From Acanthochlamys bracteata (lineage: Eukaryota; Streptophyta; Magnoliopsida; Pandanales; Velloziaceae): 64,000 bases of DNA. Shown piece after piece: positions 12,574 to 24,697 of this stretch (within the stretch, counting starts at the first letter, position 1; the number at the start of each line of letters is the position of its first letter). Below the pieces are notes generated by a model. That model made no database searches and had not been told where the DNA came from. It saw nothing but the letters and a program-made list of their open reading frames with translations. The position numbers were made by a program, and so were the translations under genes. The stretch spans positions 11,029,725 to 11,093,724 of the forward strand of contig CM034129.1 in the NCBI GenBank assembly GCA_019914995.1, given 5' to 3'.

Positions 12574-13300
12574 CTAAAGAAAAGGGGTAGACACCGACTT
12601 ACTTGTTTCCATGCCAAACCGCTGCAACACCTTCCTCAGATAGCCAGCCTGGGATAGTCGGTTTTCTCTATTGTCTCTGTCTCGCCATATCTGCATTCCA
12701 AGAATCTTGTTTGCTAGACCCAAGTCCTTTGTATCAAATTCACTGGCCAATTGAGCCTTCAATTATTGGATGCGTTCCATGCTTTGGCTCGCCACAAGCA
12801 TATCATCCACATACAGCAGTAAGATGACATAATTACCTTCCTCAAACTGCTTGATGTAAGTACAAGAATCCGAGACTAGCTTGCTGTATCCGAGGCTCCC
12901 GATACAACCATCAAATCTCTTATACCAGCACCTTGGTGCCTGTTTAAGCCCATAAAAAAATTTAACTAACCCGCAAACCAAGTTCTCCTTGCCGACCTCG
13001 ACAAAGCCTTCTGGTTGGACCATGTATATCTCCTCTTCGAACTCACCGTGCAAGAATGCCGTCTTCACGTCGAGTTGTTCAAGGTGGAGATTCGATGCTG
13101 CGCACAATGCCAATACCATACGAATTATTGCCAAACGAACCACCGGAGAGAAGATTTCATCAAAATCGACTCCTTCCTTTTGTGCATATCCTTTTACAAC
13201 CAATCGGGCACGAAATCGTGCTACTTGATTATTACTACCACGTTTGATCTTGTAGACCCATTTATTACCAATAGCTTTGCATCCTTGAGGAAGTGGAACT
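12574..13300 (-). pseudogene. copia reverse transcriptase remnant
   Basis: Minus-strand blocks 12763-13203 and 12574-12762 read as RT: KGYAQKEGVDFDEIFSPV, LDVKTAFLHGEFEEEIYM, the FYGLKQAPRCWYKRF segment, and the catalytic box LLYVDDML. The frame is broken by a stop near 12762 and further lesions downstream of 12574 towards the RNase H. This is inactive sequence. Confidence 0.92.
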
Positions 13301-13504
13301 AATTCTCAAATCCCATTCTTATAGAGTGCCTCAATTTCTTCTTGCATAGCTTTCATCCAACGGGCAGCATCTGGACTATCCAATGCTTCCATAAGAGTTG
13401 TTGGCTCTCCTACTTCAGCAAGAAGATTATATGTAATGTTAGACACAGGCTCCAAATAATAATCCGCATACCTCTCAGGTGCTTTCCTCTTACGAATTGA
13501 ATGC

Positions 13505-13777
13505 CTAAGAGTTGGATTCGTAAGAATTCCTCCTCATGCCCATCCGTTGGTTCATGCACAGAATTTGAGTCTTGTTTCTATCTTCTGCCTCCTCCGGATT
13601 AGCTATGGTCTTATCTTGGAGCAAATTTTGCTTTCCAGTGGCATATCCAGTGGCATCATCACCTTCTGATGTTCTTTGCAGCTGGTATTCTACAAAGATC
13701 ACATTCCTGCTGAAGAAAACCTTACGGGCAGTGGGATCCCATAAGCGATACCCTATAATATCTTCAGCATACCCCAA
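13505..13777 (-). pseudogene. copia Pol linker remnant (integrase C-terminal side)
   Basis: The minus-strand frame reads GYAEDIIGYRLWDPTARKV followed by FFSRNVIFVE. This matches the conserved stretch between integrase core and RT in copia elements. It is separated from both neighbours by stops and frame changes. Confidence 0.85.
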
Positions 13778-14142
13778 AAATATTCATTTTCTGGACTTAG
13801 AATCAAACTTGGATCTCTCCTGTGATTTATACATCACAAATACTAGACAACAGAAAATATAAAGACGAGAATAATCAACAACATTACCAGTCCATATTTC
13901 TATTGGCACTTTCAACCCAATAACAGTTGAAGGGATACGGTTCAATACATAACAAGTTGTCTTGGCTACCTCTGCCCAAAAGAGTTAGGCAAATCAACCA
14001 CTTTAAGCATAGCCCTTACCCGCTCAAGTAATGTCCTATTGAACCGCTCCGCAACTCTATTTTACTGTGGAGTATAAGGTACAGTGGACTATCGTTTGAT
14101 CCCTTGTTCGGCTAAGAAAATAAGGAATTCATCACTATTGTA

Positions 14143-14605
14143 TTATCCTCCGTTGTCCGACCGTAGGCACTTGATCCTACTACTGGAATCAAGTTCCACC
14201 TGAGCTTTAAAGTACTTAAATATACCGAAGACCTCTGAGTTCCTTCGAATTGGATACACCCAGCTTCGTCGAGAAAAATCATCAATAAAAGTTACCAAAT
14301 ATTTGGCGCTCTCCAATTGAAAGCTGCTGTGACTCCCACACATCCGAGTGAACCAAGTCAAAAACGACTTTGGCTCAGGAGAATGATCTTTTAAACTTGG
14401 TACGGTGTTGCTTCCCAGTAACACATTCCTCACAAAACAGCAACTTAACATCGGATAGCCCTGACAAGAGCTTCCGATCATAGAGAATTTTAAGACCATA
14501 CTCCGAAATGTGACTCAGCTTCAAGTGCCACATTCGAATTACCTTCTCTAAACTAGTGCCGGATGCCACATTTGCATCTCCATATGATAGTATCACTCCA
14601 AGCAC
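14143..14605 (-). pseudogene. copia integrase remnant
   Basis: The minus strand shows the pre-integrase zinc-binding part (MWHLKLSHISEYGL then FCEECVTGKQ, at 14375-14605). The catalytic core follows (YLVTFIDDFSRRSWVYP and CLRSDNGG, at 14143-14390) in a different frame, so at least one frameshift lies near 14380-14400. The core would have inserted the cDNA into the genome. Confidence 0.9.
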
Positions 14606-14879
14606 TTAGTACAAGTTGGAACTGATATTTTCTCCCTTCAAGATTTCTTGCCCATCCTGAATGACCTTCATAATGCCACCCTCTATTCAGGTCTTACAAC
14701 CAAGGTCATCGAACTGTCCAAAAGATAAAAAATTTTAGTGAGGCCAAGTATATGGCGTACCTTACGAATTAGGCGAATCCTTCTATTTTCTCCCTTGAGC
14801 ATGATGGAACCAACCCCAATAACCTTCAAGACTTGGCCATTTTCCATCCGCACGTTACCTCCAGAAACGACTTCATACT

Positions 14880-15130
14880 CGTGGAATTAATTCTTTCTGG
14901 ATGTCATGTGCCAAGATGCTCCTGAATCCAAAATTCAGACATTAGAAAATTTGGCATCGTCTTCGATAACAATTGCTATTTCGCCAACTAAAGCCTCGCC
15001 CTCATCCGAATTATATGCCACACATGCTTGAGACTTGGAAGTTTCTGTACTTCCTCCTTTGGCCAACGACTTGCACTCACGCTTGTAGTGTCCAAACTTT
15101 CCGCAAGCAAAACACTTTATTTGCCGCTTG
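14880..15130 (-). pseudogene. copia zinc knuckle and protease remnant
   Basis: On the minus strand a CCHC knuckle (CFACGKFGHYKREC, about 15070-15115) is followed by the aspartic protease motif LDSGASWHMTSRKN (about 14890-14930). The codon before ILDSGAS, where copia proteases usually have Trp, is TGA at 14935-14937, so the protease is interrupted at its active-site entry. Confidence 0.85.
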
Positions 15131-15326
15131 TTCCTCTTTTACTGCCCCGTGCTACTATTTCTAAAATTCCGCTTCCTTTTCTTATTTTGTGCCAACAACA
15201 AAACCTCCGGTTGTTGTCCACCTGGCACAATATCAAGCTTGTCCTTTCGACGAATTTCTTCTTCAAGAACAGCTGCAATGATATCTTCATAAACAAGTGA
15301 TTTCAAGTCGCTGTTTGCTGTTTGAT

Positions 15327-15793
15327 TTATGACAACTTGATCATAAGAACTTGGAAGACTTTGGAGTAAAATGAAGGCACGATCATCATTTCTAGCTTCT
15401 TCTCTAGTGTTGTTAATTGAGAGAAAAGAGACTCCATTGCACTAAGATGATCAGTCACAGAGGAGGTTTCAGTCATGCGAAGAGAATACAAACTTCGCAT
15501 TAAGAATATAGCATGTTGCCTTGATTTCTTGGCATAAACTTTCTCAAGTTTTTTCCAAACCTCTTTTATGGTTTTTAGCTCTGAGACACTAAGAAGCACA
15601 TGATCAGCAAGAGAAAGATGAAGATTTGCCATAGCATACCTTTCAATTTTTTGCCATCTATCGTCCGTCATATCGTCAGGACGATCCTCTAGAACGGCAA
15701 CGCAATTTTCTTTGGCTAGTTTGCCAAAATCTTCATCCTCCACAATGGGTAGTTGCTCCCATTGAATTTTTCAATCTCAAACTTGTTTGCCAT
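15327..15793 (-). pseudogene. copia gag remnant
   Basis: The minus-strand ATG at 15793 opens MANKFEIEKFNGSNYPLW, a typical copia Gag start. The reading frame hits a stop at about 15720 and continues in another frame through KIERYAMANLHLSLAD and KLEKVYAKKSRQHAIFLM, a UBN2-type Gag domain, to 15327. Gag would have formed the virus-like particle. Confidence 0.88.
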
Positions 15794-15807
15794 CAGAAAA
15801 ACCGTAA

Positions 15808-15819
15808 GTTTTGATAACA
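15808..15819 (-). other. Primer-binding site of the copia element
   Basis: Two bases inside the 5' LTR, the minus strand reads TGTTATCAAAAC. It matches the usual initiator-tRNA-Met complement TGGTATCAGAGC at 9 of 12 positions, with three substitutions consistent with decay. Confidence 0.65.
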
Positions 15820-15821
15820 CT

Positions 15822-16395
15822 TGTCGGGAATACAGTAGTATGCACGAACGAAAAATAGCACAGCGAATATATAGCACACACTAGGATCTTGCAATCCAAG
15901 TTGAGATTGTTAAAGATTAATAAAGTAATCACACAACACTAAGATATACGTGGAGAAAAATAAAAAAAGTCTCACGGTGGTGTGGTCACACAAAAAAAAA
16001 TATCACTATAAGATGAGATTAGAATATATGCTTACAACTTTGCTTTCTTGTTTGCATTCTCTCTTTGCGTGCTTCTTTGTTATGCTTCTTATTCTTCTCC
16101 CATATTCCACACATTTGAGACATATATATAAAATGCAAGAAAATTCTTTGATAGTTAGTCCACTAAATAACTAACTCTCTAAAGTAACTCTTTGAAATTA
16201 GTTCATTGCCATAACTTCCTTATGGTAGTTAGATGAATCTGGGCATAACTTTCTCATAAATTTAGACATAATTTCTTCATTAATGAATTTGGACATAACT
16301 ACCATAATTGCTATATTAGACTAAATAGTTGAATACCAACAGCTACTTGTGAACTGCTTGATTAGAAGCTTATCAAAGTATCTTTATATCCAACA
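15822..16395 (-). repeat. 5' LTR of the copia element
   Basis: It is the partner of 11038-11611 with the same orientation and length. On the minus strand it starts TGTTGGATAT and ends ...CCCGACA, so both TG/CA termini are intact here. Just beyond it, 16396-16400 is AAAAA. Confidence 0.93.
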
Positions 16396-16400
16396 AAAAA

Positions 16401-18942
16401 TAATAAATCAAGACTTCATTCGTATTTAGAATTAACAATTTAATGTATAAAAAAATGATTTGGATATTAAAAACAAGAAAATAATAGTTATGGTGGGGTG
16501 GGCATGGAAAGTCCAAAGAAAGAACAGTTCATCACATGAACATGCCCTCTCTTCCAGAAGGCAACCTAACGGTGGGTCAATGCATACGGCATCAACCTCT
16601 CCTTGTTTGTTTCTTTTTCTCTCCCTCTGTCTGATCAGGAAGAAAAAACAGTAGTAACATCACCAATCTCTCGTATGTCATAAAATTACTTCGTCACAGA
16701 AAGTGCATTGATCCTCTTTGTTTCCTCATCAAGCTAGTACATCTCCATTGTATAAATTATATGCTGCCGATTATAGTTATCCTTGCTCACTCATGAATCA
16801 ATAACTATTCAGGTGCGTATTGCCTTCGGCTACATGGTCAAGACATATAATCATTTGATATGTTGTTTTAAATTTTCCAGATTGGCTCCTAGAATCATGA
16901 CACAGAAAAAAGGAAGAAAGCAGTCGTAGTAGAAGAGTACTTCTACAGACAAATGAGATCAGGTTGAGTGATTCATAGTTCTGCGACAGATAGTAGTGAT
17001 GATTTTTTTTTCAATAGTATCTAACCTAACTTGATAGGGTATATATCTCTAGCCAGATATCTATAAACTTTAAAAATATTTATAAAAAATATTTTTTTAG
17101 AAAGAATAATTATTTTTATTCTATTTTAAAAAAATAAAATATATTATTTTATATAAATAATAATAATAATAATATTTTATTATGTAAATTTTTTTATATT
17201 TAAAAATTTTTAAAATAAATTATAAAATATTATAAAAAATTTATTAAAAAATATAAAATTATAAATAATTTTTGAAATACTATTATAAATAATCCTAAAC
17301 ACAACTATAGATTATTTATTAAAAATATATATATAATAAATAATATGGATGCTTTCGCAATATCTTTATAAAGTGGGATTTTTCGGTAACTAACAATCAA
17401 TCGACATATATTACTGTTATAATCAATCACTTGTAAAAAAAAAAATAATAATCTCTATTTCATCGTGCAACTGATTTATTATTATTATTTTTTTAAAAAG
17501 CATATCAATATTGACAGCTATCTATTATATAAACAAAGTGGAAGTAAAGAGCACTCACGACGAACGTTCAAGTTGAACTTATAAATGGCACAAACGTACT
17601 AATTACGGGGAAGAAAAAGAACCAAGTTCGTATAGAGTCTTTTTACGAGGTAAGACTGAACCGGCAAGTCAACTGAACCGGCATCGATCATGTAAAATAT
17701 GCAATAAAACTCAATCTGAAGAAACTAAACTAAACTAAACTAGTCAGTCCACTACAATCCTTAGCTGCACAGACTCTGTAAATTAAAAATATTCTTACTG
17801 ACGTTCTATTAAATCAACTGATGCGCAAAAGCTAAAGTTCTATTAAATAACAGAAGAAGAAAATTCTATTCCTTATAGCAGCAAATTAAAACAACATATA
17901 TATAACTGCACCATAAATCAAACATTAAGTTAATGGTATAATAAACCACAATGCAGACCCCACTCACATGAACGGCCGGCGATTTAAAAGTCAGCAGGCC
18001 AACTGTATGTAAATTAAATAATCGACTCAACCATATATATATATATGGGTTTGTTAGCTAACAATAGCAGGATGCACTAAAATATATTAGTGGCGGAACA
18101 AATACATACATACATATATGTATTCAGTGTAGACTTTGGAGCTTATATATAATGGTAGTGTGAAGCATGCATGTGTTTGAAGATTCGGAAATAATAGTTG
18201 ATCAAGACCATGAGTAATGCAACGAAACAAAGTTAATAGAAAGAAATTGAACCATTGGATTTTGGTTGGGCCAACAGGATATAAAGGCTTTATATTGGGC
18301 TGGATTTCTATGCCCATTTCGAAGTGGGTCGAAAACCCATATGCCCACAAAGAAACAAAATAATAAAAAAACAAAATTTCAACTATAATCATTGTTCTAG
18401 TCTTCTAGACAAAGAAAATTTGAAAAATTGCAAAGGTGACAAAAATTTTTGGAAACTTATTTAACTGCAGATATTTGTGTCTAAAGTGGGTTTTGAATTT
18501 TGAATGATTAATTGATTTCAAAATTGATAGGGACATTTATTTTTAATCTTTCGTTCAAATAGAGCAAGTCTACTTGCTAGAGCAAAATTCATGGTTATTT
18601 TTATTCGATTCACCGATTGATTTTCATATTTACAATATTTTTAAAAAGAAGTTCTGAAATCAAGTAGAACGAAAAATTCATTGTTTGTTTTCTTGAAGAA
18701 TTTACTATTGGGAGCTGAGTAGCAATAAATAATTTCATGCAATAGAGAAGTTCATGAGCTTCACAATGAATTCAACTTATTAAACCCACCGGCGGTGCTG
18801 GTAACCAATCCAATTCGAAATTTTCTCTTTTCCCGGGCTCTAAAATCTCAAGAAATATATAAAATTAAAAATCTCACCTTTTTCTTTTCTTCCTTTATTT
18901 CATTTATCTGTTTCTCCAATTTTCTTGGATCATGTTGGAGAG
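16401..18942. other. Intergenic region upstream of the FLP/MYB88-type gene
   Basis: No gene is supported. About 17010-17330 is extremely AT-rich, with inverted A/T blocks, and may be a worn TIR element. A TA-rich tract lies near 18035. The last few hundred bases, up to the polypyrimidine-containing leader at 18850-18940, should hold the promoter and 5' UTR of the MYB gene. Confidence 0.45.
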
Positions 18943-18961
18943 ATGGAGAGAACAGGAGTAA
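18932..18961 (+). promoter_or_regulatory. Overlapping upstream ORF in the MYB leader
   Basis: An ATG at 18932 opens nine codons and stops at TAA 18959-18961, running across the main ATG at 18943 in another frame. Ribosomes starting there would pass the main start, so it could lower translation. This holds only if transcription begins upstream of 18932, which seems likely. Confidence 0.55.
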
Positions 18962-21900
18962 GGGCTGCTGACAAGAAGGAGAAGAAAGATCGACACATTG
19001 TCTCCTGGACTCCCCAGGTATATAATTTCCCTCTTTCATTTTCTCTCTCAGAGTAAAATTGAAGCTTTTGGGAACGGGGTTTGGTGAATCTTGGAGAATT
19101 TTCAGAAGGAATTGAATTTGGGGAATTGGTTTTGTTGAATTTCATATTTTGATAACAAAGGAATGATTTTGGAGTAGGTTGATCTCGTTCATGATGCGCG
19201 TCGGAATTTTGATTTCTCGATGATTGTTTGGAACATTGGGTTCTTAGAGTTCGATTGTGATTGACTTTGTTTCCATTTGAGGGGGATGTTGGGTTTTAAT
19301 TGCAGTAGCATCGAGTTGGTTCTCTGAGCATTAATGTTCTGATATGTTCTCAGTAAAAATATTGGTGGTTGCCTTTCCTGTTACTTGTTTAATTCCCGAT
19401 TTCAGTAAACATTCAAGTGAAAGTTTTGTAATATATTGGAAAGTTTAGATTTTGAATGAATTTTTGTTTGCAATTGCAATAAATATTTGATTCATGCATC
19501 CTTTCAGTCAGTGGTAGTTGCTGTAGGCAGGTTTAATAGTCAATTTCTTGAAATTACTCGCAGTTAAGAACTTTAGTTCCGTCAGAAATCTTATAGATGA
19601 GTAAACTGGGATTTGGTTGATTTTGTTAAGGATATATTTGCTTGCAAAACTATGACATTGCCAGGAGTCTAAAATTTTCCAACATTCCTGCAGGAAGATC
19701 AACAACTTAGAGACTACATAGGAAAGCATGGAACAGATAAGTAAGTGCCCAGTTCACATTTTTTGTCATGTCTTTTGGCAAATGGGTTACTAGAGGATAC
19801 AAAGATGTTATTTGCATGATGCTATGAGCTTTCTGTGTGCAGTTGGACAAGTATAGCAGCCCAGTTCAAAGATAAAACCAGCAGGCAGTGCCGGAGAAGG
19901 TACTGAGAAAGTGCAAATTGCTAAATTGAACTGTAGAGTAGATAGCTTGGAATCATTCTGAACTTGTAGTTAGTTATTCTTTCAGATGGTACACATATTT
20001 GAAGACAGAGTGCAAAAAAGGAGGATGGTCTACTGAAGAAGACATGATCTTGTGTGAGGTACGGAGGAGTTCTACCCTTATATTACTCTGTTAGTGTAGA
20101 TTCTTCCAATTACTAATTGATCTTTTTAGGTGAAGAAGACGTGATGTAGTAAATCTTTGAAGTATGACTATTAACTAGTTGAACTTTGAAGTCATGTTAC
20201 ACTAGTAGGAGATCGAATCTATTACAAAATGCTGGTGACACTATTTGAAGCCTATTCATTGTGCCTTTTATGCAGGCCCAAAAGATATTTGGCAATAGAT
20301 GGACTGAGATTGCAAAAGTTGTCTCGGGCAGGTAGTCATCTTCTCTCTTTGAAAGTATACCAAATATGTTCTGCTTCTTTGGAGAAGATGAAGAACGTTC
20401 TATATTCTTGTCATGTACTAGAACGGATAATGCTGTGAAGAATCGCTTCTCCACGCTATGTAAGAAAAGAGCCAAGCTTGAAGCATTGTCGAAGGAGAAT
20501 ACTTATCCCTGCGCAAACGCAAGTAGTAAGAAGATTATTATCCAAAATTGTCATGCCACAGCTAGAGTTGCTGAATCAGCACCGCCTAATGATGTCAGGT
20601 AGGAAAATCACTAACTTTTGAGTTGGGAGCATTTGATATTTTCATAGATTTAGTGTTCATTACGTGCTTCCTTTGTGTCGAGCTGCGAGTTTGAGATCCT
20701 TTGCTCTTAACAAAACCACAGGCACTATACAACTGAAGACCAATCAAGACCTCCTCTTGGAGTACTCTCTCAGAATTCCAACATTGTGCCAGAGGTGCCA
20801 ACTAATCGTCACTTACAAGACAATGCGACGGCTTTGCTGTCTGATGGTAGCTGCTTTAGACTCTCTACTTGGATAGTGTTCTTTTATTCTGCATGCTAAT
20901 AGTTTGTGTCTGGTCAGCTTCAAGCAAAAGGTCTCATGGTGGTTTTATTAGAAGGGATGACCCAAAATTGTCTGCTTTGTTACAACAAGCAGAACTGCTA
21001 AGTTCACTTGCAGTTAAAGTCAATAGCGAAAGCACCAAGCAGAGTTTTGATGAAGCCTGGAAGGTGCAGCTGATTTACATTAGTTCAATGAGCTTGACAA
21101 CATTTTCAGTAACTCAATTCTGTAAACTGATTTAAAATAGTTGTTTTCAGGAACTACAAGAGTATTTAGTGCAAACAGATGAGAGTGGAGTTCTGAACAA
21201 GATGTCCAGCACAGATATACTGGATATCAAAGACCTGATAAGTGAAAGTATAGAAGATCCACCTTCTCAAGACAGTTCTGGATTTAGCAATCCATCAATC
21301 TGCAATTCAAATAAACAGGAAAATAAGAATCATTTGCAGGAGGAATGTTCGTCAATCCCTAACAATCATGACTATGACTTTGAAGAATTATTATCTCCAA
21401 GCACTTGTTCAGCTGTAATAAATCAAGGTTATCTTTTTTATACTGATATATTAGTCATTCATTGTTTCATCCTGATTTATTATGCTGACTGGGTTGCTTA
21501 ACTTGATCCTTGTGCAGGAGATGTATCCTTGCAGCCAATCAAAGAAATGGAAGAGAGTAGTGTAAATATCTTTTTGGCTTCAAATTTCGAGTTTCGATCC
21601 CCAGTTCAGATGATACCACCTTTCCAGTCCTTCACAGAAGCCATCTCAAGTCCAAAATTTTCAGCAAGTGTAAGCCTAACATTTTATATGTTGCAACTCT
21701 GTTATATATTCCAATCATTCAGCTCACTACATGAATTTATACTGCTAAGCTTCCATCATGCTTCATGGAACTAAATGTGCTGCTTGATGCTGGCAAATTT
21801 TCATAAAATAGGGAAGCTGTCATTGTACATTCTAGTTTTTTAAAACAGAAATTTGAAAGTGTAGGAGGTGATATTAAACTAGATTCGCAGAAAAAAGTTT

Positions 21901-22613
21901 GGAATTGGGGTAGTTATCTACATTAATGCTGATCCCAGAAGTTTTGCCAAATGGAGGAGTTTTAGGAAGATCTAGCATGTGTTTTAGATGAAGTTGTTCC
22001 TTAGTCAACTAGGACTGTTCGGTTCGTGAGTCACTCAGCATCTTCCTGTTTGGTCCCTATAGAAAGAAATGTTTGTTTCAAAGTTAAGTATGGCATTGCT
22101 TTAATCAAGAATTAGAGATATTTTGATGTGAATCACTAGGATTTTGTAAGGGCCTATGAATAGAAATAGCGTGAAGACCACATCTGAAGGGTGGTATAGT
22201 TTGACTTGGCCCATTGTACCTTAATTTGTGGAGTCAGGAAGTTTCGCTTGTCATTTCAGAAGAATGCTGAAGTGTACTTTTCTTCTTTGTCCCCTTCATT
22301 ATCCATCGTTTTTAGTTCTGCCCCCTTATTTCCTCGTTGCTTCAACCAATCTAGGTGTCATTTGTTTCTGTAAGATATCTGAATGTAACATGTTTGAAAC
22401 ACGTCAGGGTTGTAACTTTCTAATGGTACTTGACTTTCTACTGTATTACATTGACCGTGAAGTTATGGTCTGTGAAGCTAACGTTTCAATTCTTCCATAC
22501 TTCAGGAAAGGAACTTCTTATTGAGTGTTCTTTGTACATCACCTGCAGCTCCTAGTCCGAACACATCTCAACCACCAGCATGCAAAAGGGTTCTTCTCGA
22601 CAGTCTCAAATAG
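18943..22613 (+). CDS. R2R3-MYB transcription factor, FOUR LIPS/MYB88 type
   Basis: FLP and MYB88 are atypical R2R3-MYBs that end stomatal-lineage divisions and repress cell-cycle genes in the nucleus. Eleven exons join in frame to 430 aa: 18943-19017, 19694-19740, 19843-19899, 19986-20058, 20276-20331, 20422-20598, 20722-20846, 20918-21063, 21151-21427, 21518-21669 and 22506-22613. R2 (EDQQLRDYIGKHGTDNW, then SRQCRRRWYTYLKTE) and R3 (GGWSTEEDMILCEAQ, then FGNRWTEIAKVVSGRTDNAV, then KNRFSTLCKKRAK) show the clade-specific spacing. Downstream, KLSALLQQAELLSSLAVKVN, the EAWKELQEYL block, and the terminal QPPACKRVLLDSLK also match FLP/MYB88. The last intron, 836 bp, is the longest. A short out-of-frame uORF overlaps the start. 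Confidence 0.95.
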
Positions 22614-24697
22614 TCTCACAAATCCAAGGAGTTCTCTTATGTCAACCTTTACATGCGAAGTTTGTGTTTGGTTTATTGCTCATGATTCAAGTTTGTATTA
22701 CTGTATATACATGCGGCATTGAAGCTACCAGATTGTAAGCATATATGCATATGTACAACTTTGTATTCGTTCGATCTTTCTAGTATAGAATAAGGTCAGA
22801 TGATATCAATGTACAAGTTTCATTGGTTGGTCATGTAAAAGTTTGTACTCGTAATCTTCTCTTATGAAGAGAAAAGGTGTTGTATCCTATTTTGTTAAGC
22901 CTGTATTCAAAGAATGAATTTCTTTTACTGTCTACGTCGAGATCTTAGAGAAACTTTCATACGTATAAGCATATATATTTTAAGTCGACTCATGTATTTC
23001 TGAAGGCAAAATGGAGAATCTTGACTTGAATTTTTCTTCATATCCGAAATGATATTTGAAATAATCCAAGTCGGAGCACTTGTATAGTGACTGGTTCTGA
23101 ACATTAAAGACATTTTTTGTTCTTAGAAAATGAAACAGTTGACGATCTGTTCTGTCGTCTTCAAGATGACCAATGCATTATGCAATCCAACGCTTGAACT
23201 AATTTAATTAATTCATATGAAAAACTATTTCAACAATTTTTTTAACAAGATCTTTATGTGAAGTATTAGTATTAATTAATCTGGAGACTTTCAATTGGTA
23301 ACAGAGCGTGCTTGAAATGCAAGAACTCTTTGTGGAAAGAATTGCTTTTGGAAAATTACTTGGTATCAAATAATGAAACATTTTGTCTCTACTTTTTGTT
23401 ACATATTGAAGTTAAATGTCGTTCTCAGGCTTTGTTCTTCATGCCAACTCCGCCACAATAGATATAATAACCACTCAAATAAAGATACAAGTTAGAAGTG
23501 AAGACATACCTTAGTGCCTGTTAAGAATTACTTATCGATTTCTTTTCATTTCAATTTTTATTTACGTTTCTCAATAAATATTTTAAAAATTTCTACAAAA
23601 CTTTTTAAAAATTAAAAAAAAATTCTATATCATAATATCTTATTATTACTTATTTTATTAATTGTTTTAAAAATATTTAAAAATATTTTTGTCTCAGAAA
23701 ATTTATTTTTTAAAAACACTTTCAGATATCATGTAATAAAGCTTCTTACATTCTTCACTCATTCATTCTCATTGCAAATTAGTATGCTAAAATTTGTTTG
23801 AAAGTTTGTTTTTAAGTCAACTTGGCAATAAATAATTGTAACTTTCATTAAAAAAAAAACATGCTTATATTGCAGTCATACCAAACAAACAGTAAAACAA
23901 AACAGATTTAAAGAAAGTGTTGAATGACTTCTTCTGCCTTCATATAATCTCTATCCAATTGATTCCACTGCTTTTTACTTTAATTATCAGTAGTTTATCA
24001 ATAAGATTTACAGGAAATCAATATGTTCTTGTCAAGATTTGAGTTTTGGAAGCAAGAATCAGTGAAATGGTTAACGCAAGGAAAGAACTGTTTGGAAAAG
24101 ACTGATAATCTTTTCATTGTCTTGCTTTCTTCAAACACTTCCCCTCAAGTTTAGAGGACAAAGAAACAACAAGAAACATCGTCTGTCTGTGAGTTGTTCT
24201 CAAAACATCTATAGTGCCCATTTGGAATGCATTTCACACTGCATTTTGTTTCACTTAAAATTTGAAAAGTTTTAATAATTTTTAAAATATTTTTTATAAA
24301 ATTAGAATATATATATATATATATATAATATTATTCTTTAAAAAATTAACTTTAAAAAAAATTCAAATAAAATTTTAAAACTTTTTATTTTAAGTATTTC
24401 TAAATATCAATAATGACAACCTCGGAAACTTCTTTTCAAAAGAAGAACTAGAATTCTATCTATAGAAAGAAAGCTTGCAGTAGTTCTTGATCCTGTTCTT
24501 TTTATTAATTAGTTAATATATGTGTTATCAAAAACACATTTTTAAACCTAATCATATAAGCCATTTATGTGCAATCAGTACTTTCATTAACTTTTCTTAA
24601 AAGAATTTAAAGTTTTGTCATACATCTGTCGACACTTTCTTTCTTTCAAGAACTTTTAAAAAAGTTTTTATTTTATTTTAATGATCATCATAATTCA
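22614..24697. other. Intergenic region with AT-rich candidate MITEs
   Basis: The first 330 bp are probable 3' UTR of the MYB gene (an AATGAATTT-type tail around 22910). About 23515-23740 and 24213-24412 are AT-rich blocks with weak terminal inverted repeats. The latter runs from GCCCATTTGGAATGCATTT to a reverse-complementary end near AAGTATTTCTAAAT. No coding region is seen. Confidence 0.4.

Larger units (their letters stand above)
11038..16395 (-). mobile_element. Degenerate full-length Ty1/copia LTR retrotransposon
   Basis: Two direct repeats of about 574 bp (11038-11611 and 15822-16395) flank a 4.2-kb interior. Read on the minus strand, the interior carries gag, zinc knuckle, protease, integrase, reverse transcriptase and RNase H in copia order. 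The flanks are AAAAA on both sides, a possible 5-bp target duplication, although the run is low in complexity. The primer-binding site and polypurine tract are at the expected ends. The coding part is broken by many stops and frameshifts, so the copy is not autonomous. The LTRs differ at very roughly 10-20 % of positions by eye, mostly transitions, so the insertion is old. Confidence 0.95.

Noticed and set aside
11033-16400. AAAAA flanks as proof of the copia target-site duplication
   Set aside because: They match in length and position, but a five-A run is common here, so they are recorded only as compatible, not as proof.
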